Source of the DNA: Acidobacteriota bacterium
Lineage (GTDB): Bacteria; Acidobacteriota; Thermoanaerobaculia; Multivoradales; JAGPDF01
Reading direction: 5' to 3'
Length of the DNA stretch: 64,000 bases
Assembly (NCBI GenBank): GCA_014584695.1
Contig: JACTMI010000042.1
Location: forward strand, 96,500-160,499
The translations under genes and the position numbers were made by a program. The notes under the pieces were generated by a model. It saw only the letters and a program-made list of their open reading frames with translations. It was not told the DNA's origin and made no database searches. This document shows positions 44,579-52,804 of this stretch, one piece after another. How positions within the stretch are numbered: the stretch's first letter is position 1; each line of letters opens with the position of its first letter.

Positions 44579-45916
44579 TCAGCGCGCGGCGCCCGAAGTG
44601 GGCGACTCGACCGCCTCCTCCGCGACCCAGCGCACCGACTTCGAGCAGGGGCAGACCCCGCCCACCCGGCGCAGGGCCGGCATCTGCTTCTGCGCCTCCT
44701 CGGGGCTCCTGTCGCCGCGCGCCACCGCGCGCAGGCTCTCGACGTAGTCGCGGAAATCGGCGGTGGCGCGGTAGCCGTCGGGCAGCACCCGCACCAGGTG
44801 ATTCAGGAACGCCTCGACCTCCTCGAAGCGCTCGCCGTCGACCCCCACCATGCGGAAGGCGGGGACGCCACGGCGGCGGAAGAACTCGCGGTCGGGCAGC
44901 CGCAGCAGGTCCTCGGCGCGCACGCCCTCGATGGCGCCCCCCTCCGTTTCCAACTTCGCCAGCGCCGCTTCGGCGCCCGCCAGGTCGAGGTGGGTCAATC
45001 GGGCGCGCAGGTAGCGCATGTTGAGGTCGCGCACGACCTTTTCGATCTCCCGCCAGTACTGATCCTGGGCCTCCTGGTTCTTCATCGGCTTGAGGCCCCA
45101 TTTGACGTTGGTCGCGCCGCCGCGTTCGTCGCCGAACATCTCGAGCGCGCGCGGCACCCACTTGTAGAGGTGCTTCTGGATCACCGCCAGGGTCACCAGC
45201 GGCGAGCCCTGCGCGGCCTTGACCACCCAGCGCCGCAGCGGCACCACGCCGGTCGCGAGGTGGAAGGCCTCCTCGCGCAGCATCTGCGGCATCGACTCGG
45301 CCATCGGCGAGTAGGAGGAGATCTTCTGCATCGACAGCTGGTACTTGCCCACCCGGTCGATCAGGGCGCAGAAGACGACGTTGTCGACGAACGATTCGAA
45401 GTCGATGTTGAACGCGCCCAGGACGTGCGAGCCGGTGCGCATCGACAGGATCTCCTCGATCATCTGGTCGGCGCTGGCGCCCGCGACCGCGCTCCAGTCG
45501 TCCTCGACCAGCAGGTGCAGCATCTGGTAGCCGTGGCGCAACTCCTCGGCCATCATGCGCAGCACCATCGCCTGCTCCTCCTCGTCGTGCGCGCGGGCGA
45601 GCGTCAACTGGTGCTGCTGGATCGACCCGAACTCGGTCGACGCCTGGGCCCGGATCTGCGCCAGGAGCTGATGGGCGACCTCCGGCTTCATGGCGGCGGC
45701 GGACCGGTGCTTCGGCCGGCCCTGGTCCTCTCCGCACTCGATCGCGCAGGGCATGCCGCACTCGCGGTAGGCGCAGAGCCGGAAGCGCGGGTCGCGGGGG
45801 AAGTAGCGATCCCAGTTCTCGATCAGGTAGTCGAAGTCCGGCAGGTAGGTCTGCCGCCAGCGCTCCACGGCGTCGTGATAGCGCTTCGGCAGCTCGGTGG
45901 TGGTGGTCGTGGCCAT
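44579..45916 (-). CDS. PaaA/BoxB-like ferritin-fold diiron oxygenase
   Basis: 445 residues. Diiron ligand segments: QASTEFGSIQQHQLTLA (E near 90), MMAEELRHGYQMLHLLVED (EExRH near 117), NIDFESFVDNVVF, and MLREEAFHLATGVVPL (EExxH near 210), in the order of phenylacetyl-CoA or benzoyl-CoA epoxidase oxygenase subunits. A Cys pair near the end (VCPCSKSV) is unusual. No paaBCDE or box genes lie near, so the substrate is not clear. It is 19 nt upstream of the proline dehydrogenase gene. Confidence 0.75.
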   Translation of the reverse strand: MATTTTTELPKRYHDAVERWRQTYLPDFDYLIENWDRYFPRDPRFRLCAYRECGMPCAIECGEDQGRPKHRSAAAMKPEVAHQLLAQIRAQASTEFGSIQQHQLTLARAHDEEEQAMVLRMMAEELRHGYQMLHLLVEDDWSAVAGASADQMIEEILSMRTGSHVLGAFNIDFESFVDNVVFCALIDRVGKYQLSMQKISSYSPMAESMPQMLREEAFHLATGVVPLRRWVVKAAQGSPLVTLAVIQKHLYKWVPRALEMFGDERGGATNVKWGLKPMKNQEAQDQYWREIEKVVRDLNMRYLRARLTHLDLAGAEAALAKLETEGGAIEGVRAEDLLRLPDREFFRRRGVPAFRMVGVDGERFEEVEAFLNHLVRVLPDGYRATADFRDYVESLRAVARGDRSPEEAQKQMPALRRVGGVCPCSKSVRWVAEEAVESPTSGAAR

Positions 45917-45930
45917 GGGCTCCGAGATCC

Positions 45931-46377
45931 TCAGGGAAGGTGCATCACGAACGGGCGCAGGCTGTCCGGCGCGAAGCCGAGCTTGCGAAAGAAGGCCTCC
46001 ACCTCCGGCATCGACTCGTCGACCATCGTCCGTACGCGCCGCACGCCGCGCGAACGGAAGCTCTCCAGCATCGCCTCGGCGAGCGCGCGCCCGATGCCGC
46101 CGCCGGCGTGTGTCGGATCGACGCCGAGGACCTCGATCCAACCGGTCGGATCCTCGAGGCCGAACTCCCCGGAGCGGACGTCGCCGAGCATGAACCCGAC
46201 CACTTCGCCCGCCGACTCCGCGACCACCGAGGTCTCCGGATCCCGCCGCAGGTAGTAGGTCACCCGGTCCTCCCAGAGGTCGGGTTCGTAGCGATTGCGG
46301 GTCTTCTCGACGATGCGGACGATGCCGTCGAGGTCGAGCTCGGAGAGCGGGCGGACGAGCAGGGTGGTGGCGGTCAC
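45931..46377 (-). CDS. GNAT family N-acetyltransferase (RimI-like)
   Basis: 148 residues from GTG 46377. The acetyl-CoA motif is VLGVDPTHAGGGIGRALAEAML (near 83-104; Q/R-x-x-G-x-G/A), preceded by SAGEVVGFMLGDVRSG and followed by VRRVRTMVDESMPEVEAFFRKLGF, as in ribosomal or protein N-acetyltransferases. The acceptor is unknown. It is divergent from the EamA gene (75 bp between them) and just upstream of the diiron protein gene. Confidence 0.88.
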   Translation of the reverse strand: MTATTLLVRPLSELDLDGIVRIVEKTRNRYEPDLWEDRVTYYLRRDPETSVVAESAGEVVGFMLGDVRSGEFGLEDPTGWIEVLGVDPTHAGGGIGRALAEAMLESFRSRGVRRVRTMVDESMPEVEAFFRKLGFAPDSLRPFVMHLP

Positions 46378-46452
46378 GATGCCCCGAATCTTAGAACGCG
46401 CGGCCCCCCGCCCGCCAATCCGGCGGCGGCCGGCTGCGCATAGGATCCGCGG

Positions 46453-47424
46453 GTGAGCGAGCCCGGCCGCGCGACGCTGCTGCCCGCGAATCCGCCCGCG
46501 GCCGCCACGCCGGCGCTGCGCGTCCTCTCCGCGCTCTTCCTGGTCCAACTCTGTTTCTCCTCGCTGCACGTGGTGGGCAAGCTGGTGCTCGCCCACCTGC
46601 CGCCGCTGGCGCTCGCCGGTACCCGGGTGTTGATCGCGACGCCGATCCTGCTCGCCCTCGCCTGGCGTCACGACCGCTGCGTGCCGGCGCGCGCCGATTG
46701 GCCTCGCCTGGCTCTGCTGGGGGCGCTCGGGATCTTCGTCAACCAGACGCTCTTCCTGTTCGGCCTCTCCTTCACCAGCGCGACCTCGGCCGGCGTGCTG
46801 ATGCCCTCGATTCCGGTTTTCACCGCCGGCGCCGCCGCCCTGCTGGGAATCGAGCGGGTGGCGGGGGCGCGGCTCGCCGGCATCGCGCTGGCGGCGGCCG
46901 GCGCGCTGGTGTTGCTCGATCCGACCCGGCTCGACACCTCGAGCCGAGCCACGCTCGGCAATCTGCTGGTGCTGTCGAACTGCCTCTCCTACGCGCTCTT
47001 CCTGGTGCTGCAGCGGCCCTTGCTGGCGCGCGTCCCTTGGCGGACCCTGATCGCCTGGAGCTTCCTCTTCGGCTCGCTGCTGACGCTGCCCGCCGCGGCC
47101 CCCGCGCTCGCCGCCGCGGACTGGCGCGCGCTGCCCGCGAGCGCGCTCGGCGGCATCCTCTGGATCGGCCTGGTCCCGACCGCTTTCGCTTTCGCCCTGA
47201 ACACCTGGGCGGTCCGCCGCTCCTCCCCCGCCGTCGTCGCCGCGTTCACGACGCTCCAGCCCGTGCTGACCACCGGGCTGGCGTTCGCGCTGCTGGGCGA
47301 GCGTCCGGGCTGGCAGCACGCCGCCGGCTTCGTCCTGATCGTCGCCGGTCTCGCCCTGGTCGCGAGCACTCGGACCCGGTCCGCACCACCGGGGCCGGCT
47401 TCCATCACCCCGTCCGACCGCTGA
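46453..47424 (+). CDS. EamA/DMT-type permease
   Basis: 323 residues, GTG start. Ten predicted membrane helices form two EamA repeats (about 25-155 and 170-300), with LALLGALGIFVNQTLFLFG and LVLSNCLSYALFLVLQRPL. Such proteins export amino acids, sugars or drugs by exchange or proton motive force. The substrate cannot be told. It stands alone on the plus strand, convergent with lipA. Confidence 0.9.
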   Translation: MSEPGRATLLPANPPAAATPALRVLSALFLVQLCFSSLHVVGKLVLAHLPPLALAGTRVLIATPILLALAWRHDRCVPARADWPRLALLGALGIFVNQTLFLFGLSFTSATSAGVLMPSIPVFTAGAAALLGIERVAGARLAGIALAAAGALVLLDPTRLDTSSRATLGNLLVLSNCLSYALFLVLQRPLLARVPWRTLIAWSFLFGSLLTLPAAAPALAAADWRALPASALGGILWIGLVPTAFAFALNTWAVRRSSPAVVAAFTTLQPVLTTGLAFALLGERPGWQHAAGFVLIVAGLALVASTRTRSAPPGPASITPSDR

Positions 47425-47442
47425 GGCGCGGCCTCGAGGGGG

Positions 47443-48366
47443 TCAGCCGGCGACCGAAGGCACGTGTTCGTGGGCGTGGTAGGAGGAGCGCACCAGCGGC
47501 CCCGACTCGCAGTGCGCGAATCCCAGCTCCGCCGCGTAGGCCTTGTGCTCGGCGAACTCCTCCGGGGTGACGAACCGCGCCACCGGCAGGTGCTGGCGCG
47601 TCGGCTGCAGGTACTGCCCGAGCGTCATCACCTCGACGCCGGCGACGCGGATGTCCCGCATCGTCGCGCGGACCTCGTCGGGGGTCTCGCTCAAACCGAG
47701 CATGATCCCGGTCTTGACGCGGCCCGCGTACTCGCCGTCGTCGCGCCGGCGCGAGGCCTCGGCCAGCAGCTCGAGGGTCCGCTCGTACCGCGATCCCGGG
47801 CGCGCCTTGCGGTAGAGCCGCGGCACCGTTTCGGTGTTGTGCGAGAAGACCTCGGGCCGGGCCGCGAGAACCAGGTCGAGCGCGTCGGGAACGCCGCGAA
47901 AATCGGGCGTCAGCACCTCGACCGCGCAGCCCGGATTCCGCTCCCGGACGGCCCGGATCACCGCCGCCCAGTGGCGGGCGCCGCCGTCGGGCAGGTCGTC
48001 GCGGTCGACCGAGGTGATCACCGCGTGGCGAAGACCCATCTCGGCCACCGCCGCGGCGACGCGCGCCGGCTCCTCGCCGTCGACTCCCGGCCGGGGGCGC
48101 CCCGAGGTCACCGCGCAGAAGCCGCAGCGCCGGGTGCAGATCTCGCCCAGGATCATGAACGTCGCGGTGCCGTGCTCGCCCCAGCATTCGTAGATGTTCG
48201 GACAGCGCGCCTCGGTGCAGACGGTGTTCAAGGACAGCCGGTCGATCAGCTTGCGGACGTCGTGGTAGCGCTCCGGCGTCGCCAGCTTGATCCGCAGCCA
48301 CTCCGGCCGCGGCCCGCGCCTGGGCGGACCCGTCGCTCCGCCGATCTGCACCAGCGACTCGCTCAC
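47443..48366 (-). CDS. lipA: Lipoyl synthase
   Basis: 307 residues from GTG 48366. Both Fe-S cluster motifs are complete: CTEARCPNIYEC (auxiliary cluster, about residue 50) and CTRRCGFCAVTSGRP (radical SAM cluster, about 77). Later family motifs include TSVDRDDLPDGGA, VEVLTPDFRGV, FSHNTETVPRLY and TGIMLGLSETPDEV, plus the C-terminal RSSYHAHEHV. LipA inserts two sulfurs into octanoyl groups on lipoyl domains; LipB (56330) and an E2 target (62791) are in the same window. Confidence 0.97.
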   Translation of the reverse strand: MSESLVQIGGATGPPRRGPRPEWLRIKLATPERYHDVRKLIDRLSLNTVCTEARCPNIYECWGEHGTATFMILGEICTRRCGFCAVTSGRPRPGVDGEEPARVAAAVAEMGLRHAVITSVDRDDLPDGGARHWAAVIRAVRERNPGCAVEVLTPDFRGVPDALDLVLAARPEVFSHNTETVPRLYRKARPGSRYERTLELLAEASRRRDDGEYAGRVKTGIMLGLSETPDEVRATMRDIRVAGVEVMTLGQYLQPTRQHLPVARFVTPEEFAEHKAYAAELGFAHCESGPLVRSSYHAHEHVPSVAG

Positions 48367-49112
48367 GGCGCAGAGTCTATCAACCCGATCCGCGCGCCGA
48401 GCTCTTCGCGGATCCTCTCGCCGAGCTGTTGCCTGCTCTGAGAAGCGGTGCGTGGGTGGTCGACTAGCGTTGAAAAAGCGTTCTGTTGAGGGGGGTGGCG
48501 GGCCGGGCCGTGGTGGCGAGCGCGGGGCAGCCTTCGCGGCCGATTCGCCGTCTCGGGACTGGCCGCACCGTCGCCGGGAGACGAGACGAAGTGGCGATGG
48601 CGGTTGCGGGGGGCAGTGAGGAGCGGCGGGAAGCGGTGGGAAGCGGTGCGTGGGTGGCTGGTTCGGCGTTGGAAAAGCGCTCTGTTGAAGGGGCTGGTGG
48701 GCGGTGCCCTGGTGGCGAGCGCGGGGCAGCCTTCGCGGCCGATTCGCAGTCTCGGGACTGGACGCAGCGCCGCCGGGAGACGAGACGAAGTGGCGATGGC
48801 GGCTGCGATGCGGAGCGGTGGGAAGCGGTGCGTGGGTGGCTGGCTCGGCGTTGGAAAAGCGTTCTGTTGAAAGGGGTGGTGAGCGGTGCCGCGGTGGCGA
48901 GCGCGGGCCGGCGACGACTCCCCTGCCGATACAGCCACCACGAGCGCCCCGCACGCGCCACGATCGCCCCGCCATCGACCCCTTCTATGGAGCCTTTGCT
49001 TTGCTTCTCTTCTCTCCTCTACTTCTCTCTTCTTCTCTGCCTTGTCTTGGCTTGTACTGGCCTGTTCTGTTCTGTGGCCTGCTCTTCGCTTGTCCTCGAG
49101 CCTGGCGGGGGC
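48367..49112. other. Long gap between lipA and nadC
   Basis: 746 bases. No gene is supported; several frames are open only because the repeats lack stops. The left part (48442-48905) is two to three tandem repeats. The right part (48993-49077) is a pyrimidine-rich low-complexity tract with TTCTC and TGTTC repeats. nadC ends just right of it. The lipA promoter probably lies in this stretch. Confidence 0.5.
48442..48905. repeat. Tandem imperfect 180-200 bp repeats
   Basis: Copies start at 48442, 48640 and 48822 (third incomplete). Each starts GAAGCGGTGCGTGGGTGG, then CGTTGGAAAAGCG(T/C)TCTGTTGA, GGTGGCGAGCGCGGG, and in the first two also CAGCCTTCGCGGCCGATTCG, GTCTCGGGACTGG and CGCCGGGAGACGAGACGAAG. 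The spacing differs by 16 nt between the first two units. No inverted ends were found. Confidence 0.75.
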
Positions 49113-49985
49113 TCAGCGGGGCTGCGAGGCGGGGAGCGGGAGGACGTCGAGGGCGACGTCGAGGGCGGGGCTGGAGTGGGTGAGGGCGCCGATCGAGATC
49201 CGGTCGACGCCGGTTTCGGCGACCGCGCGCACGTTGGCGAGGGTGATGCCGCCGGAAGCTTCGGTCGTGGCGCGGCCGCCGACGCGGCGCACGGCCTCGG
49301 CGAGCTGGGCGGGCTCGAAGTTGTCCAGCAGGATGGCCTCGACGCCGGTCGCGAGCGCCTCCTCGAGCTGGATCCAGTCGTCCACTTCGACCTGGATCTT
49401 CACCAGGTGGCCGACGCGGCGCCGCGCGCTCTCGACCGCCGCGCGCACGCTGCCTGCCACGGCCAGGTGGTTGTCCTTGATCAGCACTGCGTCGTCGAGG
49501 CCGAAGCGGTGATTGGCGCCGCCGCCGCAGCGCACCGCGTACTTCTCGAGCGCGCGCAGACCCGGCGTGGTCTTGCGCGTGCAGACGATCGTCGCCGCCG
49601 TCCCGGCCACCGCCGCGACGTAGGCCGCGGTGGCGGTGGCGATGCCGCAAAGGCGACCCAGCAGGTTCAGCACCGTGCGCTCCGCCGCGAGGATGGCACG
49701 GGCCGATCCGGACACCTCGGCCAGGGCGCGGTCCGCTTCGACTCTGGCCCCGTCTTCGACTTCGAGCTTCACTTCGAGCGCGGGATCGAGCAGCGAGAAC
49801 GCCCGGGTGGCGATCCCGAGCCCCGCGACGACGCCCGGAGCTCGGGCCACGACCCGGGCCGTGGCGAGCGCGCCGGCGGGCAGGATCGCCTCCGAAGTGA
49901 GGTCGCCGGCGGCGCCGAGGTCTTCGCGCAGGGCGTCCCGCAGCAAATCTTCGAACTGGACCGGAAAGAGCCCGCCGCAGCTCAC
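49113..49985 (-). CDS. nadC: Nicotinate-nucleotide pyrophosphorylase (quinolinate phosphoribosyltransferase)
   Basis: 290 residues from GTG 49985, which overlaps the nadB stop by 4 nt. Family marks: LREDLGAAGDLTSEAIL, NLLGRLCGIATATAAYVAAV, ICTRKTTPGLRALEKYAVR-like segment near 135, and GGGANHRFGLDDAVLIKDNH near 155, ending with DRISIGALTHSSPALDVAL. It turns quinolinate and PRPP into nicotinate mononucleotide, the third step of de novo NAD synthesis. Last gene of nadABC. Confidence 0.96.
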   Translation of the reverse strand: MSCGGLFPVQFEDLLRDALREDLGAAGDLTSEAILPAGALATARVVARAPGVVAGLGIATRAFSLLDPALEVKLEVEDGARVEADRALAEVSGSARAILAAERTVLNLLGRLCGIATATAAYVAAVAGTAATIVCTRKTTPGLRALEKYAVRCGGGANHRFGLDDAVLIKDNHLAVAGSVRAAVESARRRVGHLVKIQVEVDDWIQLEEALATGVEAILLDNFEPAQLAEAVRRVGGRATTEASGGITLANVRAVAETGVDRISIGALTHSSPALDVALDVLPLPASQPR

Positions 49986-51619
49986 CTCGCCCCCGCGGCA
50001 GCAGCAACCGGCGCCGCCCCCGCGCTCGCGCGCTCGAAGCGGACCGCCAGCGCGTCGTCCGAGATCGACGGCCGAGCCGTCAGTCGGCACTCCCACTCCG
50101 CCCGCGCTCCGGGAAAGTCGGTCCGATACTGCGCGCCCCGGCTCTCTCGCCGCTCGTTCGCGGCGGCAGCGACGAGCCAGGCCACGGTGACCACCGCGCG
50201 GGCTTCGGAGGCGCCCGCCGGCAGGCGGCCATGGAGCTCGCGCAAGTCGGCGAGCGCCGCCGTCAGCCCCGCCCCGTCGCGCAGCAGCCCGATCCGGTCC
50301 CAGGCGATTCGCCGCGCCGCCGCTCGGAGCTCCGGCGCCGCGCTCCAGGGGTCGGGCGCCGCCGCTGCCAGCTCGGCCGGCGCGCCCGACGGCCACGAAC
50401 GGCGCGCCGGCGCATCCGCCGCGCCCGCGCTCTCGGCCACGCGGCCGCCGAAGACCAGCGCCTCGAGCAGCGAGTTCGAAGCCAGCCGGTTGGCACCGTG
50501 GACGCCGGTCGAGGCCACTTCGCCGCACGCCCAGAGTCCGGGCAGGCTGGCCCGGCCCCACCCGTCCACGGCGACGCCACCCATGTGGTAGTGCGCCGCG
50601 GGCGCCACCGGCAGTGGGTCGACGCGCGGATCGAGCCCGGCCGCTCGACAGATCGCGAACACGGTCGGGAAGCGCTCCGGGAAGCGCTCCCCGACCGCCC
50701 GCCGCGCGTCGAGGAAGACCCGCCGTCCGGCCGCCAACCGCAGCCAGATCGCCCGCGCCACGACGTCGCGCGGCGCCAGCTCCGCGGCCGCGTGCTCGCC
50801 GAGCAGGAAGCGCTCGCCGCGGTCGTCCACCAGCCAGGCCCCCTCGCCGCGCAGAGCTTCGGTGAGCAGGGGCGCCGGATCCAATCCGGAAACCGCCAGC
50901 GCGGTGGGGTGAAACTGCACGAACTCGAGGTCGATCAGCTCGGCGCCGGCGCTCGCCCCCAGAGCCAGCCCGTCGCCGGTCGCGGAGGTGGGATTCGTGG
51001 TCAGGCGCCAGACCTGGCCGCAGCCGCCGGTCGCCAGCACCACCCGCGGCGCCAGGTGCTGGAGGCGTTCGCCCGCGGCGCTCAGGGTCTCGACCCCGAT
51101 CACTCGCCCGCTCTCGACCAGCAGCCGGGTGGCGTACGCACGCTCGAAACGACGGATCGACGGCAGCGCCACGACGTGCGCGCCCAGGGCGCGCACCAGC
51201 TCGGCGCCGGTCCGGTCGCCGGAGGCGTGCACGATGCGGTGGCGGCTGTGCGCGGCTTCGCGCCCGAGCTCGATGGCCCCGCGCGCGTCGCGGTCGAACC
51301 GCGCGCCGCGCTCGCTCCAGCGGCGGATCGCGCTCACCCCTTCCCGGGCCAGGAGCTCGGCCAGCCCGGGCTCGACCAGCCCGGCGCCGGCGGCCACGGT
51401 GTCCGCGGCGTGCAGCGCCGGCGAGTCGTCCCGGCCGAGCGCCACCGCCACGCCGCCCTGGGCCCAGGCACTAGCCGAGCCGGAGGCGAGCTCGGCCTTG
51501 GTGACCAGGTGGACGCGCCGCGGTGCCAGACCCGCGGCCGCCGCCAGGCCGGCGACCCCCGAGCCGATGACCACCGCATCGGCCTCGAGGCGCGCGGCGT
51601 CGGCGCGGTCCGGGCTCAC
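49982..51619 (-). CDS. nadB: L-aspartate oxidase
   Basis: 545 residues from GTG 51619, which overlaps the nadA stop (GTGA). FAD binding: ADAVVIGSGVAGLAAAAGL near residue 15. Active-site and substrate motifs: SAWAQGGVAVALG near 48, HSRHRIVHASGDRTGAELVR near 116, DLEFVQFHPTAL near 220, and VAPAAHYHMGGVAVDGWGR near 335, then NRLASNSLLEALVFGGRVA. It oxidises L-aspartate to iminoaspartate for quinolinate synthase. The length and motifs are those of NadB, not of succinate dehydrogenase. Confidence 0.95.
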   Translation of the reverse strand: MSPDRADAARLEADAVVIGSGVAGLAAAAGLAPRRVHLVTKAELASGSASAWAQGGVAVALGRDDSPALHAADTVAAGAGLVEPGLAELLAREGVSAIRRWSERGARFDRDARGAIELGREAAHSRHRIVHASGDRTGAELVRALGAHVVALPSIRRFERAYATRLLVESGRVIGVETLSAAGERLQHLAPRVVLATGGCGQVWRLTTNPTSATGDGLALGASAGAELIDLEFVQFHPTALAVSGLDPAPLLTEALRGEGAWLVDDRGERFLLGEHAAAELAPRDVVARAIWLRLAAGRRVFLDARRAVGERFPERFPTVFAICRAAGLDPRVDPLPVAPAAHYHMGGVAVDGWGRASLPGLWACGEVASTGVHGANRLASNSLLEALVFGGRVAESAGAADAPARRSWPSGAPAELAAAAPDPWSAAPELRAAARRIAWDRIGLLRDGAGLTAALADLRELHGRLPAGASEARAVVTVAWLVAAAANERRESRGAQYRTDFPGARAEWECRLTARPSISDDALAVRFERASAGAAPVAAAAGAR

Positions 51620-52662
51620 CGCCCCGCTCCGCCGGCCACGGCGAGCATCCGTTCGACCGCCCGGCGGGCCCGCGCCGCGACGCCGGGGTCGACCACCACC
51701 TCGTGCGTCATCGTCTGGAGCGAACGGAGGATGCCCGGCAGCGTGATCCGTTTCATGTGCGGGCAAAGGTTGCAGGGGCGGACGAACTCGATCTCCGGGT
51801 GGGCCGCCGCGACGTTGTCGCTCATCGAGCACTCGGTGATCATGACCACCCGGCTCGCACCCGACTTCGATACCGCGCCGATCATGCCGGCGGTCGAGCC
51901 GACGTAGTCCGCCTCGGCGAGCACTTCGGGCGGGCACTCGGGATGCGCCAGGACGTAGACGCCGGGGTGGCTCGCGCGCAGCTCGCGCAGCTGGCCGCCG
52001 GTGAAGCGCTCGTGCACCTCGCAGTGGCCGTGCCAGAGCACCAGCTCGACCGCGGTGCGCGCGGCGACGTAGCGGCCCAGGAACTCGTCCGGGAGGAAGA
52101 TCACGCGCGGCGCGCCGAGCGACTCGACGACCTCGATCGCGTTGGCCGAAGTGCAGCAGACGTCGGACTCCGCCTTCACCTCGGCCGAGGTGTTGACGTA
52201 GGTCACCACCGGCGCCCCCGGGTAGCGCTCGCGCAGCAGCCGCACGTCCGCGGCGGTGATCGAGGCGGCGAGCGAGCAGCCCGCCTCCAGGTCCGGGATG
52301 AGCACCGTCTTGTGGGGGCAGAGGATCTTCGAGGTCTCGGCCATGAAGTGGACGCCGCACTGGACGATGACTTCGGCGCCTGAGGCCGCCGCCTGCCGCG
52401 CCAAGCCGAGCGAGTCGCCGACGTAGTCGGCGACGCCGTGGAAGATCTCCGGCGTCTGGTAGTTGTGCGCCAGGATCACCGCCCGGCGCTCGCGCGCCAG
52501 CCGCCGGATCTCCTCGACGTAGGGCGCCAGCAGCCGCCACTCGATCTCGGGCACCACGCCGAGCAGGCGCTCGCGGGCCACTCGCGACGCCCGCGTGGCC
52601 CGCGGAGGTAAGGCCCGAGGGAACGTCCCTTCCGGGTTGGCGACGACGGCTGCGAGGTTCAT
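51616..52662 (-). CDS. nadA: Quinolinate synthase
   Basis: 348 residues from ATG 52662, with AGGAG just before it. The three cluster cysteines are seen: VIVQCGVHFMAETSKILCPH near 98, SDVCCTSANAIEVVESLG near 180, and RPCNLCPHMKRITLPGILRS near 300. AVILAHNYQTPEIFHGVADY and VTYVNTSAEVKAESDV are substrate-binding parts. It condenses iminoaspartate with dihydroxyacetone phosphate. It leads nadABC; a strong promoter and an upstream terminator-like hairpin are described separately. Confidence 0.96.
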   Translation of the reverse strand: MNLAAVVANPEGTFPRALPPRATRASRVARERLLGVVPEIEWRLLAPYVEEIRRLARERRAVILAHNYQTPEIFHGVADYVGDSLGLARQAAASGAEVIVQCGVHFMAETSKILCPHKTVLIPDLEAGCSLAASITAADVRLLRERYPGAPVVTYVNTSAEVKAESDVCCTSANAIEVVESLGAPRVIFLPDEFLGRYVAARTAVELVLWHGHCEVHERFTGGQLRELRASHPGVYVLAHPECPPEVLAEADYVGSTAGMIGAVSKSGASRVVMITECSMSDNVAAAHPEIEFVRPCNLCPHMKRITLPGILRSLQTMTHEVVVDPGVAARARRAVERMLAVAGGAGR

Positions 52663-52685
52663 CTCGGCTCCTGGTCGATCCAATA

Positions 52686-52770
52686 ATGCTCAAAACGAGT
52701 CTAAGTTGGCCCCGAAAAACCGGCGGGATCACCCGCCGTCAGCCTTATCCTAGAAGTGAGCATAACTCGT
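52686..52770. promoter_or_regulatory. Candidate operators upstream of nadA
   Basis: The hexamers ATGCTC and ACGAGT occur together twice: ATGCTC-AAA-ACGAGT at 52686-52700 (plus strand) and, on the minus strand, ACGAGT-T-ATGCTC at 52770-52758. The second lies inside the spacer of the nadA promoter. A NAD-responsive repressor such as the NrtR-type protein encoded at 55371 could bind here; this is inference. Confidence 0.45.
52714..52737 (-). terminator. Intrinsic terminator between the pncA-like gene and nadA
   Basis: GGCGGG-TGAT-CCCGCC (52737-52722, minus strand) is followed by GG and five T. It fits as the end of the lipB-nrtR-pncB-pncA transcript, whose last stop is at 52805. It lies about 3 nt after the predicted nadA transcription start, so nadABC mRNAs would start with this hairpin. 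Confidence 0.65.
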
Positions 52771-52775
52771 GTCAA
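52747..52775 (-). promoter_or_regulatory. Predicted nadABC promoter
   Basis: TTGACA (52775-52770), 17-nt spacer, TAGGAT (52752-52747) on the minus strand, a near-consensus housekeeping promoter. The spacer holds ACGAGT-T-ATGCTC, a candidate repressor site. Confidence 0.7.
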
Positions 52776-52804
52776 GGGTCTCTCGGGCACGAGCGGGTGG
52801 AGGC

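Noticed and set aside
48442..48905. Tandem repeats read as a CRISPR array
   Set aside because: Units are 180-200 bp with imperfect copies and no short repeat-spacer pattern; no cas gene nearby.
48363..48975. Repetitive minus-strand frames (PTHRFPPL-type repeats)
   Set aside because: They come from the tandem DNA repeat; the frame is not kept between units, so a repeat protein is unlikely.
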